Part shown: positions 8,833 through 18,200 of the stretch, in pieces
How the letters are laid out: the number at the start of each line of letters is the position of its first letter
Numbering within the stretch: position 1 is the first letter of the stretch
DNA from: a virus
Length of the DNA: 40,250 nt
IMG/VR virus record: IMGVR_UViG_3300049893_001839
Coordinates: 1 to 40,250 of that record
Direction: 5' to 3' (one strand)
Translations under genes and position numbers: made by a program
Notes under the pieces: model-generated
Told to the model about the DNA's origin: nothing
Seen by the model: the letters and a program-made list of their open reading frames with translations, nothing else
Database searches by the model: none

Positions 8833-10308
8833 TTACACGCTCTTCTTACCAAGGCGTCGTTCAACGATTTCCTTGTAGGGGTTAGGTTCCACTACTGAAT
8901 TGGATAGAGTATGACCGACCTGTTCTAACTTTACTCTATTTTCTTCAGGAAGACTATCTAGAACTTCAGCCATCTTATCAAAGATAGAGCCGTCATTACC
9001 ATTGGACAGTTTAACTGTCGTATCGGTAGGCAGGGAGGCGGCTAGGGAGAAGGCTTGTTCAATAACAATCGGGGGGATGCCCTTAGAGAGCAGATCAGCC
9101 TTAAGGCCTTCTACCTTCTTTTCAGCTAGGGCGTTGCTCAGGAGCTCAGCAGCCTTGGCGGCTTCTTCTGCCTGTGTCTTAGCGCTATTGAGCTGGGAAG
9201 CAAGTTCTTGCTTCTCGGCTTCAAGAGCAGCAAGGCGCTCCTCTAGCTCGGCTGTCTGGGACAACTGAACTACTTCGCTAACACTTTCTGTCTCGTTCAC
9301 TTGAGTCTCCTCAATCTCTTCTTGAATTGCTTGCGGAGCATCACTGCACACACAGGCTTCTTCATTACATTTATCACAAATTTCTGGTTTTGTCTTCCAG
9401 GAACTAAAGAATTGACTAAATTCATCATATAGTTTCTGAATTAGTGAGTGAGTATCACTAAGTTTTAGAGCATCCGGCATATCTTCAGTCTCCTTACCCG
9501 GATTAAACTTTTTCCAAGCAGATCTAACTTTAGCCACAACGGCTGCTCTATCTTCTGAAGGTAGAGAAACCTTATTACCCCTAAACCCCTTGCCTAAAGC
9601 GGCAGCAGCAGCTGCTACATGAGCCTTATCATGAATCAAAAGCTTCCACGTAGAGGGCTTATCCGGCTCAGGAACATAGGCGTAATGAGAAGCAGGGTGT
9701 GCAACCCCAGACTCTGTCTTGGAGGCATACTCTTGATGCATCTCATCGCCACAGATTTCGCAGTGGCCCTCTTCACTCATTGGGCCTTCGCATTCTGGAC
9801 ACGTCATTGCACATTCCTGTTTCATTGTACTGCCGTCTGATAACTCAAGAACAAAGTAATCGTCTGCATTAGCAGACAGGACTTCAGAGTAGGGTAAATC
9901 TGGCACAAACGGGGCATTAGTTAAAGCAATAGCGGTTAACACAGTACCAATGTTCTCGCCACTATTCTTAGAGGTCATGTTTCTAGTTAGTTCGGCAGAA
10001 GCAAACCTCATACGCTTGCTTTGTACATCTTCTACAGCCGCTTCATCTGTGGGAGCGACATAGCTATATAAGATGTCCCCATCTTGAACTAACGAATTAA
10101 TATTCCCTCTGGAGGGTTCAGAGTCTACTGTACCGGGTACGCCTAAGTCGTGGCCATACCGCATATACGGAGGATAGCCTAACTCATTCTTTTCAAAGTT
10201 AGACATCATCTGATCAAAATCGTCTTGAGTAAACTGAACAATCCCATACCGAGGGTGATACCACGTACCCAGTCGAGCAACTGGAACCTTTAAGGTTGTA
10301 TCCATCAA
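8833..10308 (-). CDS. prohead protease/scaffold-type protein with zinc ribbons
   Basis: 491 residues, between portal and capsid. Residues 1-140 (LGTWYHPRYGIVQFTQDDFD, YGHDLGVPGTVDSEPSRGNI, MRFASAELTRN) look like the Mu-type prohead protease domain. About residues 165-190 hold a CPEC...CEIC zinc ribbon. About 205-285 hold a domain with KPSTWKLLIHDKAHV and GFRGNKVSLPSEDRAAVV. A second cysteine group (CDKCNEEACVC) is near 315, then a long coiled coil (350-415) typical of scaffold. It probably guides capsid assembly and cleaves head proteins. The catalytic residues could not be fixed by eye. Confidence 0.7.
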   Translation of the reverse strand: MMDTTLKVPVARLGTWYHPRYGIVQFTQDDFDQMMSNFEKNELGYPPYMRYGHDLGVPGTVDSEPSRGNINSLVQDGDILYSYVAPTDEAAVEDVQSKRMRFASAELTRNMTSKNSGENIGTVLTAIALTNAPFVPDLPYSEVLSANADDYFVLELSDGSTMKQECAMTCPECEGPMSEEGHCEICGDEMHQEYASKTESGVAHPASHYAYVPEPDKPSTWKLLIHDKAHVAAAAAALGKGFRGNKVSLPSEDRAAVVAKVRSAWKKFNPGKETEDMPDALKLSDTHSLIQKLYDEFSQFFSSWKTKPEICDKCNEEACVCSDAPQAIQEEIEETQVNETESVSEVVQLSQTAELEERLAALEAEKQELASQLNSAKTQAEEAAKAAELLSNALAEKKVEGLKADLLSKGIPPIVIEQAFSLAASLPTDTTVKLSNGNDGSIFDKMAEVLDSLPEENRVKLEQVGHTLSNSVVEPNPYKEIVERRLGKKSV

Positions 10309-10334
10309 ATTAGTCCCCTTTACGCAGATCTAGC

Positions 10335-11696
10335 CTAAACCATGGGAGGTGGCGTAGATTGAGCAGCTTTCTCTGCCTTTTTCTCTTCAATGTCTAGTTC
10401 CCGCTTTTTGTCTGTTACAACTTCATCAATACTATTAACAATAGTCTCGGCTGTAGCAGGCAAACCGACAGACCGTCTCATAGCATTTAAATCTTGTAGA
10501 TTAGATGGATCCGCTACACCCTTATCAACCATCTGGGTCCAGGTCTGCGCCAACAGAGCAGAATCCGCAGCATTAAATGGAGTCATAGGAAATTCACCTG
10601 GATCTGTTTCGTTAAAGTTATATCTAATAAGTCTACCTATAACTTGTTCACAGAAAGGTTCTATAAACTGAGTATACATAGATTCAATCATTAGAACATA
10701 TGTATCAAAGTGAACCTTAGCTAGACCAGAGCTGCCAATACCAGAAGTACCTTCATTAAAGATAAGTTGAGGAATTAGCAAGCCTCTATAAATAGAAGCA
10801 TTTAAATGTCTAATAAACTCTTCAAAGCTTGAACCAAAGTTATTACCTGTAGTTAGAGTATCTATTTTAATGGGATTCTCTGGATCTGGTTGCTCAAGAA
10901 CAACCCCAGTACCTAGGTGAATATTACTGATGGCATCAATTGCAGTATCTGCAATTGTTTCTAGTCTCTTACCATCCGGAGCACTACTATCAATAATTTC
11001 TCTACCAGTAGCAACATTAGGAACGACAGCATAAACTACTGGAGTGCCATAACGATCTAGGGCAATAGCCCACATTTCTAACCCTGGATCTTTATACTTC
11101 CAGCTTTTATATACTCTACGAATGATTGATTCACCATAGTAATTATTATGTCTCTTACGATGCGTTATAAGGCACGTCTTAGCCATAGGAAGCTTGTTAT
11201 ACTCCCCGGAGGTGGTAACATTCGTCTGATATATCCCAGGGGGCTTAAAGGACCCAGGAAGGGGCTCTCCTGCTTCGTCTAATTGGCCGTGTTTGTCTAC
11301 AGAGATATGAATAGTATTTGGGTGATAGTTAGCTAGCTTTTTAATCCAAAGTTTGCCGGCCTCAGCTTCCCAAAGAATCTCAGAACAAGCAAACCCAGCC
11401 CATAGGGCTGAGAGAACCATTTCTCCAATAGCTGCTCTAAAGTTACCTTCCATGGTATAGAGATTTTCTCTAACAAAGGCTTCAATCTTTGGGTTCTTGT
11501 GAGTATATTCTCCAAGGGAAGCAATAATACTTAATTGAACAAAGTCTAGAGCTGAAGCAATAGTTTCGTCTGTAGTTAAAGCTCTCTCATACTCATGAAG
11601 CCTTACAGAATCCGGGTTTCCAAGAAACCCGTTTAGAGAATAAATTACATTGGTTAAGATACTAGAACCTGCTTGCTTGGCCATGCCCCTTGGCAT
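10335..11696 (-). CDS. portal protein
   Basis: 453 residues. It has the DUF935/Mu-type portal pattern: VRLHEYERALTTDETIASAL, VLSALWAGFACSEILWEAE, AIALDRYGTPVVYAVVP, then FIRHLNASIYRGLLIPQLIF and IGSSGLAKVH, and a charged C-terminal tail. The portal ring occupies the capsid vertex and is the DNA channel. It is followed by the protease/scaffold gene. Start at 11696 is used. An in-frame ATG at 11684 is an alternative, and neither has an ideal ribosome site. Arginine is mostly AGA. Confidence 0.88.
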   Translation of the reverse strand: MPRGMAKQAGSSILTNVIYSLNGFLGNPDSVRLHEYERALTTDETIASALDFVQLSIIASLGEYTHKNPKIEAFVRENLYTMEGNFRAAIGEMVLSALWAGFACSEILWEAEAGKLWIKKLANYHPNTIHISVDKHGQLDEAGEPLPGSFKPPGIYQTNVTTSGEYNKLPMAKTCLITHRKRHNNYYGESIIRRVYKSWKYKDPGLEMWAIALDRYGTPVVYAVVPNVATGREIIDSSAPDGKRLETIADTAIDAISNIHLGTGVVLEQPDPENPIKIDTLTTGNNFGSSFEEFIRHLNASIYRGLLIPQLIFNEGTSGIGSSGLAKVHFDTYVLMIESMYTQFIEPFCEQVIGRLIRYNFNETDPGEFPMTPFNAADSALLAQTWTQMVDKGVADPSNLQDLNAMRRSVGLPATAETIVNSIDEVVTDKKRELDIEEKKAEKAAQSTPPPMV

Positions 11697-11719
11697 GGCC
11701 TCGACAAGCTTATCTGTCT

Positions 11720-12216
11720 TTAAGTTCTTTCTGTTGGCTTGCTGTAGCTTAGCTGTATTTCTTCTCGCAGTAGCTCTGTTACCGCTTCTGCCCAGGCTTC
11801 TGCTTCTTCGTCTGTCATTTGGTAAAACTCGCTAGGTTGGATATTTGCATATCTTGCTAGCCTGACCCCTAGACCAACGTTTAGCTGTTCTCGGTACCAG
11901 GCCCTAGAAGTTTTTTTGCTGCATCTTTAACCGCCTTAACATCGTCTTCTTCATTCATAAAGAATAATTCAACGAATAGGGCTTGGTAGAACTGAACGTC
12001 CTTAAGTTCCCAACTATCCATGCGGTAGCGAGGATCTGGATCCATAAAGTCCTGGCCCCCTACAGAAGTCAAACAATACGAAGACAACAGCTCCATATCT
12101 GTTTGAGCTCCGCGGTCATTGTTCTTTAGAAATTTCTCTACTACAGTCTTACGATCAATATTTCGTGGTGCACGGAAGTTCACCACTAAACCAGAAGGAA
12201 GTCGTTGTTCGAACAT
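11720..12216 (-). CDS. tail assembly chaperone-like fusion made by -1 frameshift
   Basis: Predicted 165-residue product. It reads 102 codons in the zero frame, slips at A AAA AAA (11917-11911), then reads 63 codons in the -1 frame to TAA at 11720. The -1 extension includes WYREQLNVGLGVRLARY, then a second helix rich in Glu (MTDEEAEAWAEAVTELL). Tail assembly chaperones of long-tailed phages are classically made as a short form and a -1 fusion. Here the gene lies upstream of the portal, an unusual place. The extension fills the otherwise empty 160 bp before the portal. Confidence 0.65.
11881..12216 (-). CDS. tail assembly chaperone-like protein, zero-frame product
   Basis: 111 residues, first gene of the minus-strand virion operon, with GGAG eight bases before ATG. 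The sequence RLPSGLVVNFRAPRNIDRKT, then ELLSSYCLTSV and LKDVQFYQALFVELF, resembles the short tail assembly chaperone proteins that coat the tape measure protein during tail assembly. The reading frame ends at 11881. The slippery heptamer lies nine codons before the stop. Function from pattern and the frameshift arrangement. A different small baseplate or head protein is possible. Confidence 0.6.
   Translation of the reverse strand: MFEQRLPSGLVVNFRAPRNIDRKTVVEKFLKNNDRGAQTDMELLSSYCLTSVGGQDFMDPDPRYRMDSWELKDVQFYQALFVELFFMNEEDDVKAVKDAAKKLLGPGTENS
11911..11917 (-). other. programmed -1 ribosomal frameshift site
   Basis: Seven A residues on the minus strand, in phase as GC A AAA AAA C relative to the 111-residue frame. 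Slippage by -1 opens a 63-codon frame with protein-like sequence up to 11720. Confidence 0.65.
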
Positions 12217-12242
12217 TAGAACACTCCATAAACTTGGGTAAA

Positions 12243-12271
12243 TTTACACTAGTACTATATAGCATTATAAT
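12243..12271 (+). promoter_or_regulatory. sigma-70-type promoter for the giant polymerase gene
   Basis: TTTACA (12243-12248), a 17-bp spacer and a consensus TATAAT (12266-12271). The expected transcription start is at or next to the ATG at 12278, and no Shine-Dalgarno is present, so the transcript is probably leaderless. On the other strand TATAGT in the same interval could serve the divergent virion operon. Confidence 0.7.
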
Positions 12272-12277
12272 GAAAAT

Positions 12278-15200
12278 ATGCAAGACTTCAATCTTCAAAA
12301 CCTCACCAGAACTGGGCTAAGTTTGCTTAGCCTTGCAGCACGCAAGGCTAAGCCTTTTACTGCATATAGAGATGAAAATAGTGCTGAACTAGATACGCTT
12401 ACTCCCGATTCTAGGGCCGAAAGAGATAGCGCTTCTGTTTTAGATATATACGCTAAGCAGGCTAAAGACCCAGAGACTGATCCATATAAACGATTAAAAG
12501 ACTATACAACAGCAGATGGCATTCTAACTAATCTACAGAACTCTACAGATACGCGTAATCGTAGAAGGCTCCAGAATCTCCTAGAAGGCCGTAGAAAGTC
12601 TATAAAGCTACACGAGATCACCCCGCTGGCTGAAGCAGTATTTAAAGCCTTTGAGGCGGGTCTCAGTGGGGAACCTGATGCGGATGAGTTTAACTATAGG
12701 CTTTATCAGAGAACCTTTGTTACTAGTGCTCTAGTAGAACAATTAGATACTTCAGTAAAAAGCTACATTGGAAGAACTAAAGGGGAAGGCGTAGCTCTAC
12801 CAGATCTAGCAGCAGGTATTATCCACAGCCATCACGGAGCTGCGTACGCAACAGTTTTGCGTAATGCTAGAAGCAGTCTAGATATTGGTATGTTCCAGTT
12901 TGAACATACAACAATGGTGGCCGAGCTTTATATGGCCATGCAGCAGCTTAAGGAGCAAAAAGGCTCCTTAAGCGTTCGTTTAAATGTTCCTGGAGCAATT
13001 ACGCTACAAAACGCTCTAACTATGGGCGCCTTAAGAAAATGGCTAGCTACAGACCTTAAAGGCCTAAAGGCCGACATTGGATATGATATTAGATCCGAGA
13101 GAAAGGGCATAACTGCGGGTGCAGAAGACCTAATCCCTAAGATCGCTCACGAAAAGTTTGTGTTGGCCAACAAGGCCAGCGATAAACTAGAGGAGATGAT
13201 GCTAATCTTGGGTTCTTCTAACTTTACTAGAGGCGCCCTGGGGGTCTTTGAAAGAGATGGCATGTATGCAAATGCCATGGGTAATATCGAAGTAGATTAT
13301 TTAGCTACTTACAAAGGTCTAGTAGAGAAATCAGACATCCTGGGAGAATCCAGGATGGAGAGAGCTACCTTTGATAAGCTAATGCGGGAAGCCCGTGCAG
13401 CTGCCTCTTTTATCTCTGCTAAGGGACCGAAGCTGAGAACTAGCTTCGGTAGAGATAATAGCTTTATTATGTCTGGTGACGTTTACATGCGTAGAATGTT
13501 ATCAGATATGAAGACGGCTTCTGAGGCCATGCGTGCTGGTGGGGCTATATCCAAGGCTACATTTATTATTAACGTACTACAGACTAAGTCTGAGTCTTGG
13601 AAACAGTTACATAGACAGATTCATGAATTTGCCAAAGCGGGTGGCCAGGTAGACTTATTACTCCAGGGTCTTGAGGACTATAACGAAGCTACCGGAGAAA
13701 CTATTAGAGGCTTTGGTTTAGATCTTCCTAGGCTGCAGGAAAAACTTGGCCTTAAATTAGATGCTGCAACTAAAGGCAGCATTTATATAGCAGATTCTGT
13801 AGGTAGATACGTTCACGGTAAGGCTTACTTCTTAGATACCCCAAATGGCCTAATTGGCTATATAGGCTCCGCTAACCAATCTGTAAGAGCTGTTGGTAGC
13901 TTATATGACGAAGAAGAACCGGATAACTTAGAATTAGGTATCAGAGTAACTTCTAACCAAGACAGGGGCCTTAAGTATCAATTAGATTTATTAAGAGCAG
14001 CGCACGGCGTGGACGTTAAACTAGCTCCTGCTACTTTAGAAAATCTAAAGAGAACCGAGGGAAGACCTGATATTTGGTCTACTCCAATACAAGCTAGATA
14101 CGCTATCTCAGAGCAGTCCCACAGAGCTTTAGCTTCTTATACGCAACAACTTCGTAATGAAGGCCTTATGTTAGAGATGATGGCCAGAAGAGAATATAGG
14201 GATGCGTCTGATAAGTTTGATATTAATCCAGACGTCCAAAGAGAAGCTATAGGCTTTAAACTAGGATTTAAATATGGCAGCGCCAAAATAGGTCACTTAG
14301 TTGGGTTTGAGGCGTTTGCACACGAAACTTCTGCGCCCCTATTAAATGGTAAAGAGAGACATTCTCTTTACCTTCCGCATTTCCATAAGATCATTAATGG
14401 TGCTATGGGTTTCTATAGAGACGAAGATGGAAAGCTGAAACAGAAATGGATAACTCCAGAAGAAATAATCGCTAGTGCCCTACAAGCAACCCATAACTTT
14501 GTACAGAAGAAACTTATTGGCGTAGAAATGAGACAAAGAGCTATTACAGCGCTTCGCGCTAGTAATAGGAGAGTTACCGAAGCTGCAATAGATCAATATA
14601 TAGAAAGTCGTATCACTGGTAACTTTACTCAGTACGGGCTAAAAGAAAAGGCCCGGACGTTCTTAATGAACGCCCTAGGTTCTTTTGACTCTGGTGAACT
14701 GGGTAAGAGATTTTATAATTCTAAAGATTATCAATATCTAGCCTATGAACTAACAGATCCAGAAAAGCCATTAAATATCTTAGAGAATCCAGCAGACATC
14801 GCTTTTAGAAATGGTCCTCTTAAAACTGGCGAGTTTAATTTTATGCGGCCAGGCGACGGCTATATGCAGCGTAGAAACCGCAGGAACCCCGTTACAGGAG
14901 AGCCCTTAGTACAAGTAGGCAAGACATATGTTGGAGAGGCCTTTAAGAGTCTCCCAATCGTTTCTACGAGCAAGGATAAAGATGGAGAAGAGATCTATCA
15001 ATTCTTAATTCCATTTAGCAAGGCTTTCCAGCTAACTCAACGTTTTGGTAACGTGATGAGTTCTAGAGTCTGGGAATATGCAAAACTAGTAGAGGGCAAA
15101 CTAGAACCCATTCCTATGGATGTCCTACCATTCCAATCAGAAATAGGTGCGGAAACCCTAAAATTAATGAAAGAGAGGGATAAGGCTCGTACTTCGATTG

Positions 15201-18200
15201 ATAAAGTTCTAAGGGGATATAAACAAAATACTTTAGTCTATATCGGCCCTAATCTAATTGGAGATGTAGGCTATGCGAATCCAGACTTCTTCCAAGATTT
15301 ATATCTATATAGAACTCAATTACAAACCAAGGTTCTATCTAAGAGACATCTATCAGAGGCGCAAGAATACGATGCTAAAGAGGGCGTAGTTAAAGAAGCT
15401 GGAGGTATTGGTGGTATTATGCAGCGGCTTAAAACGCTGCAGGGAAAACTGCTTCATGGAAGCAGACTAGGCATAGCCTTAGCTCAAGGCATGAGTGTTT
15501 TTGGTATTACCACCAATGAAGCTAGCATAGACAACAAAGCTCTTAAAGAAGGTCGCTATAAAGGCGGCAGAATTACTTTAAACAATGTAAGTATCTCTCC
15601 AGAAGTTGTTGATAAACACAAACTAAGAGTAGAGCTAGAGTATGGAATAGGACGTAGAGTACAAACAGGCGACCGTTCTACTGTTGCTATTAAAGCACCC
15701 TATCTTTTTGTTAAGTCTGACTGGTTCTCTAATCTATTCCATAAGATGTTTATGAATCCCGCGCAAGGTGGAGCTAAGGGCTACTTAAGTCAAATGCTCC
15801 AAATTGAGGGGGCTTCTGACGTAGGTCTCGTTGTAACTAGTGCTCATATAAAAACTGGCGATACCATGATGCAAACTGGTGCTTATCTGATTACACAGAT
15901 GGGTGCTAAAGGTTATCTAGATAAAGTCATGGGTATGGGCAGTTTTGATATTAAACAAGCCCTAGAAAACATCCATAACAAGATGAGAAATAGGGATGGT
16001 GGTGAACCCAAGAAAGGCACCTATCTAAGAGAAGTATTCGATGTCTTAAAGTCTACGGATAAACTAAGCGCTCTACAACGCTTAATGTCTGAAGTAGATT
16101 CTAGTATTATCTCTTACGATTTTACTGAAGGCCCTCAAGACTATCGCCGCAGGGGCAGAGTACTAAAAAGCTCAGACCATAAACATCAAGCTGCGGCGGC
16201 AATGGCCTGGTTCTTACACGAACAGTTCTTCACGTCTGAGGCTTTAAAAAATATTCAACTGCATAAGTCTGGTTTCTTTGATAAGCCAATGCTTGCAGGC
16301 AGCGAGGCCATGAGAAAGGCCTCGCTGATGATGGCAGGTAAGGATGAGTTTACTCAGGACGACTTTAGTTATGTAGTTCCTGTAGTGCCCTTTACTGGGA
16401 TAGCTACAAACTCTGTTCCGTTATCTTCTAGACCTAATACACAAATCCTAACTTATCTAAACATTGGGGAGGGTGCTGCAACGCTCTACGAGGCTCTACA
16501 TCCGGCCTTAAATGAGAAGCAGATGTCTTTCCTCCATATGGCGTCTCTCTTTACTTATGGGCACGCTGCAATGCCTCTAGGGCCTGGTAATAGGCGCTAT
16601 ATGGATAATGTTCTACCGGGTCAGATTAGTGCCGGTACCGTAGCTGCATCTGCGACGCATGCTACTTTAGAAGATACGGTTACCTTAACTAGAGCAGCAA
16701 GAAATTTAACTAGTGCTCTATACAGTGGCATCGCAGAAGGTAAGTCTTACGAAGACTTGCTAAAGCAAATAGATAAAGCCCATGAAGACATCAGTCTTAT
16801 AGAAGCTAAAAAAGATAAACTAAAGAATCTAGTTAAAAACACTAAAGGCAAGACTGAAGCTGGCCAATCTAAAACACTCGCTACAAAAGCAATTATATCC
16901 GCGTTAAAACAAGCTGATGTGGGAGCCCTTAGAATAATTGTTCCTAAGCTCGAGTTTGAACACGCAGGGTTTAGACATACAGCTAAGCTAAAAGGCTTCC
17001 ACGATATTTTAATGCCGGATGCCGAAGCTTTAGAACAGTTATCCAAGATAGGTGGAGCCGAAGCGGCCTCTGAGATTGACCATTATATAGAACTCTTGCA
17101 TCTTATGGGACAAGAAACCCGTACGATGCAAAAGATTATGGGGTACTATAATACCCCATCAGAAGATGGGTTTAAATTCTACGTTGGTCCTAGAGAGTAC
17201 TCCCAGTTCAATCGTCTTACAGATTTTGCTAATAAAATAAACAAATTCCAAAGTAAGATAATGGGGTCGGATTTCCTCAAGCACTTCTACGGCAACATGG
17301 TCGTAGAAGGCAACGTTGGTACCGTTGTCTCAAGTCCTGCAGTTCCTCTCGGTACCTCTGTTTATGGCAAGCTTCCATATAACCAAGCTCTAGCTACTAA
17401 TACTAGGGCAGTAATGAAAGATCTAACTTATACGAGAGCGGTCGACGGTAGAAAGAGAGTTAATAAACTAGCTTTCCAGACAGCTATGAATAATCTTGGC
17501 CTCGGGAATGAGTTTGCCAATTTAATTAAAAAGGCTAATAGTCTGTCTGATATTAAGGATGCTCCACAGCTTAGTGTTCTAAAATATGACAACATAGATT
17601 TCTCTAGAAAATCTAATATTATAAGGGGCCACGATGAACTCTTTAGAGTTCATCTAACTAGAGATGAAACTTCTTTAATGAAGGAACAAAGCTATAGTCA
17701 GGTCATAGATAAACTACAAAAGAGAAATATCGATGTAACTGGATTAGATTTGGGCACTAGAGACGCAGTACATAGACACGAACTACTAGTTAAATCTGGC
17801 GTAGCTATTATTGATAAGGCCCTAGGAACTTACGGAGACTTCTTTAAGAACCAGGCTAAAGGTTCTGCTAGCCTGCAAGGCGCCGAAGGTATTGTAATTG
17901 AACATAGGCGGCAACAAGCTTATGCTAAGCTCTCTTCTTGGATACAAGAAGGCGTTAAAGCTAAGAACTTTAGTTATAAAGTAGCCCAGCTAGCTAGTGA
18001 GTTAGTTTTATCTAACCCAGAGAGAATGGTTACTTATGGTAACAGAGCTGGTGCTCCTCTTGGAACGTCTCACTTACTAAATATTATTCTGAGACCAGAA
18101 GAAGTAAATCTAATTAATAAGCACCTAGGGTTAGACGTTCCTGAGTTCTCTGTGGAGCATTCAGAAGCCATGATTGGCTTAAACCCAACAGGCATGGTAG

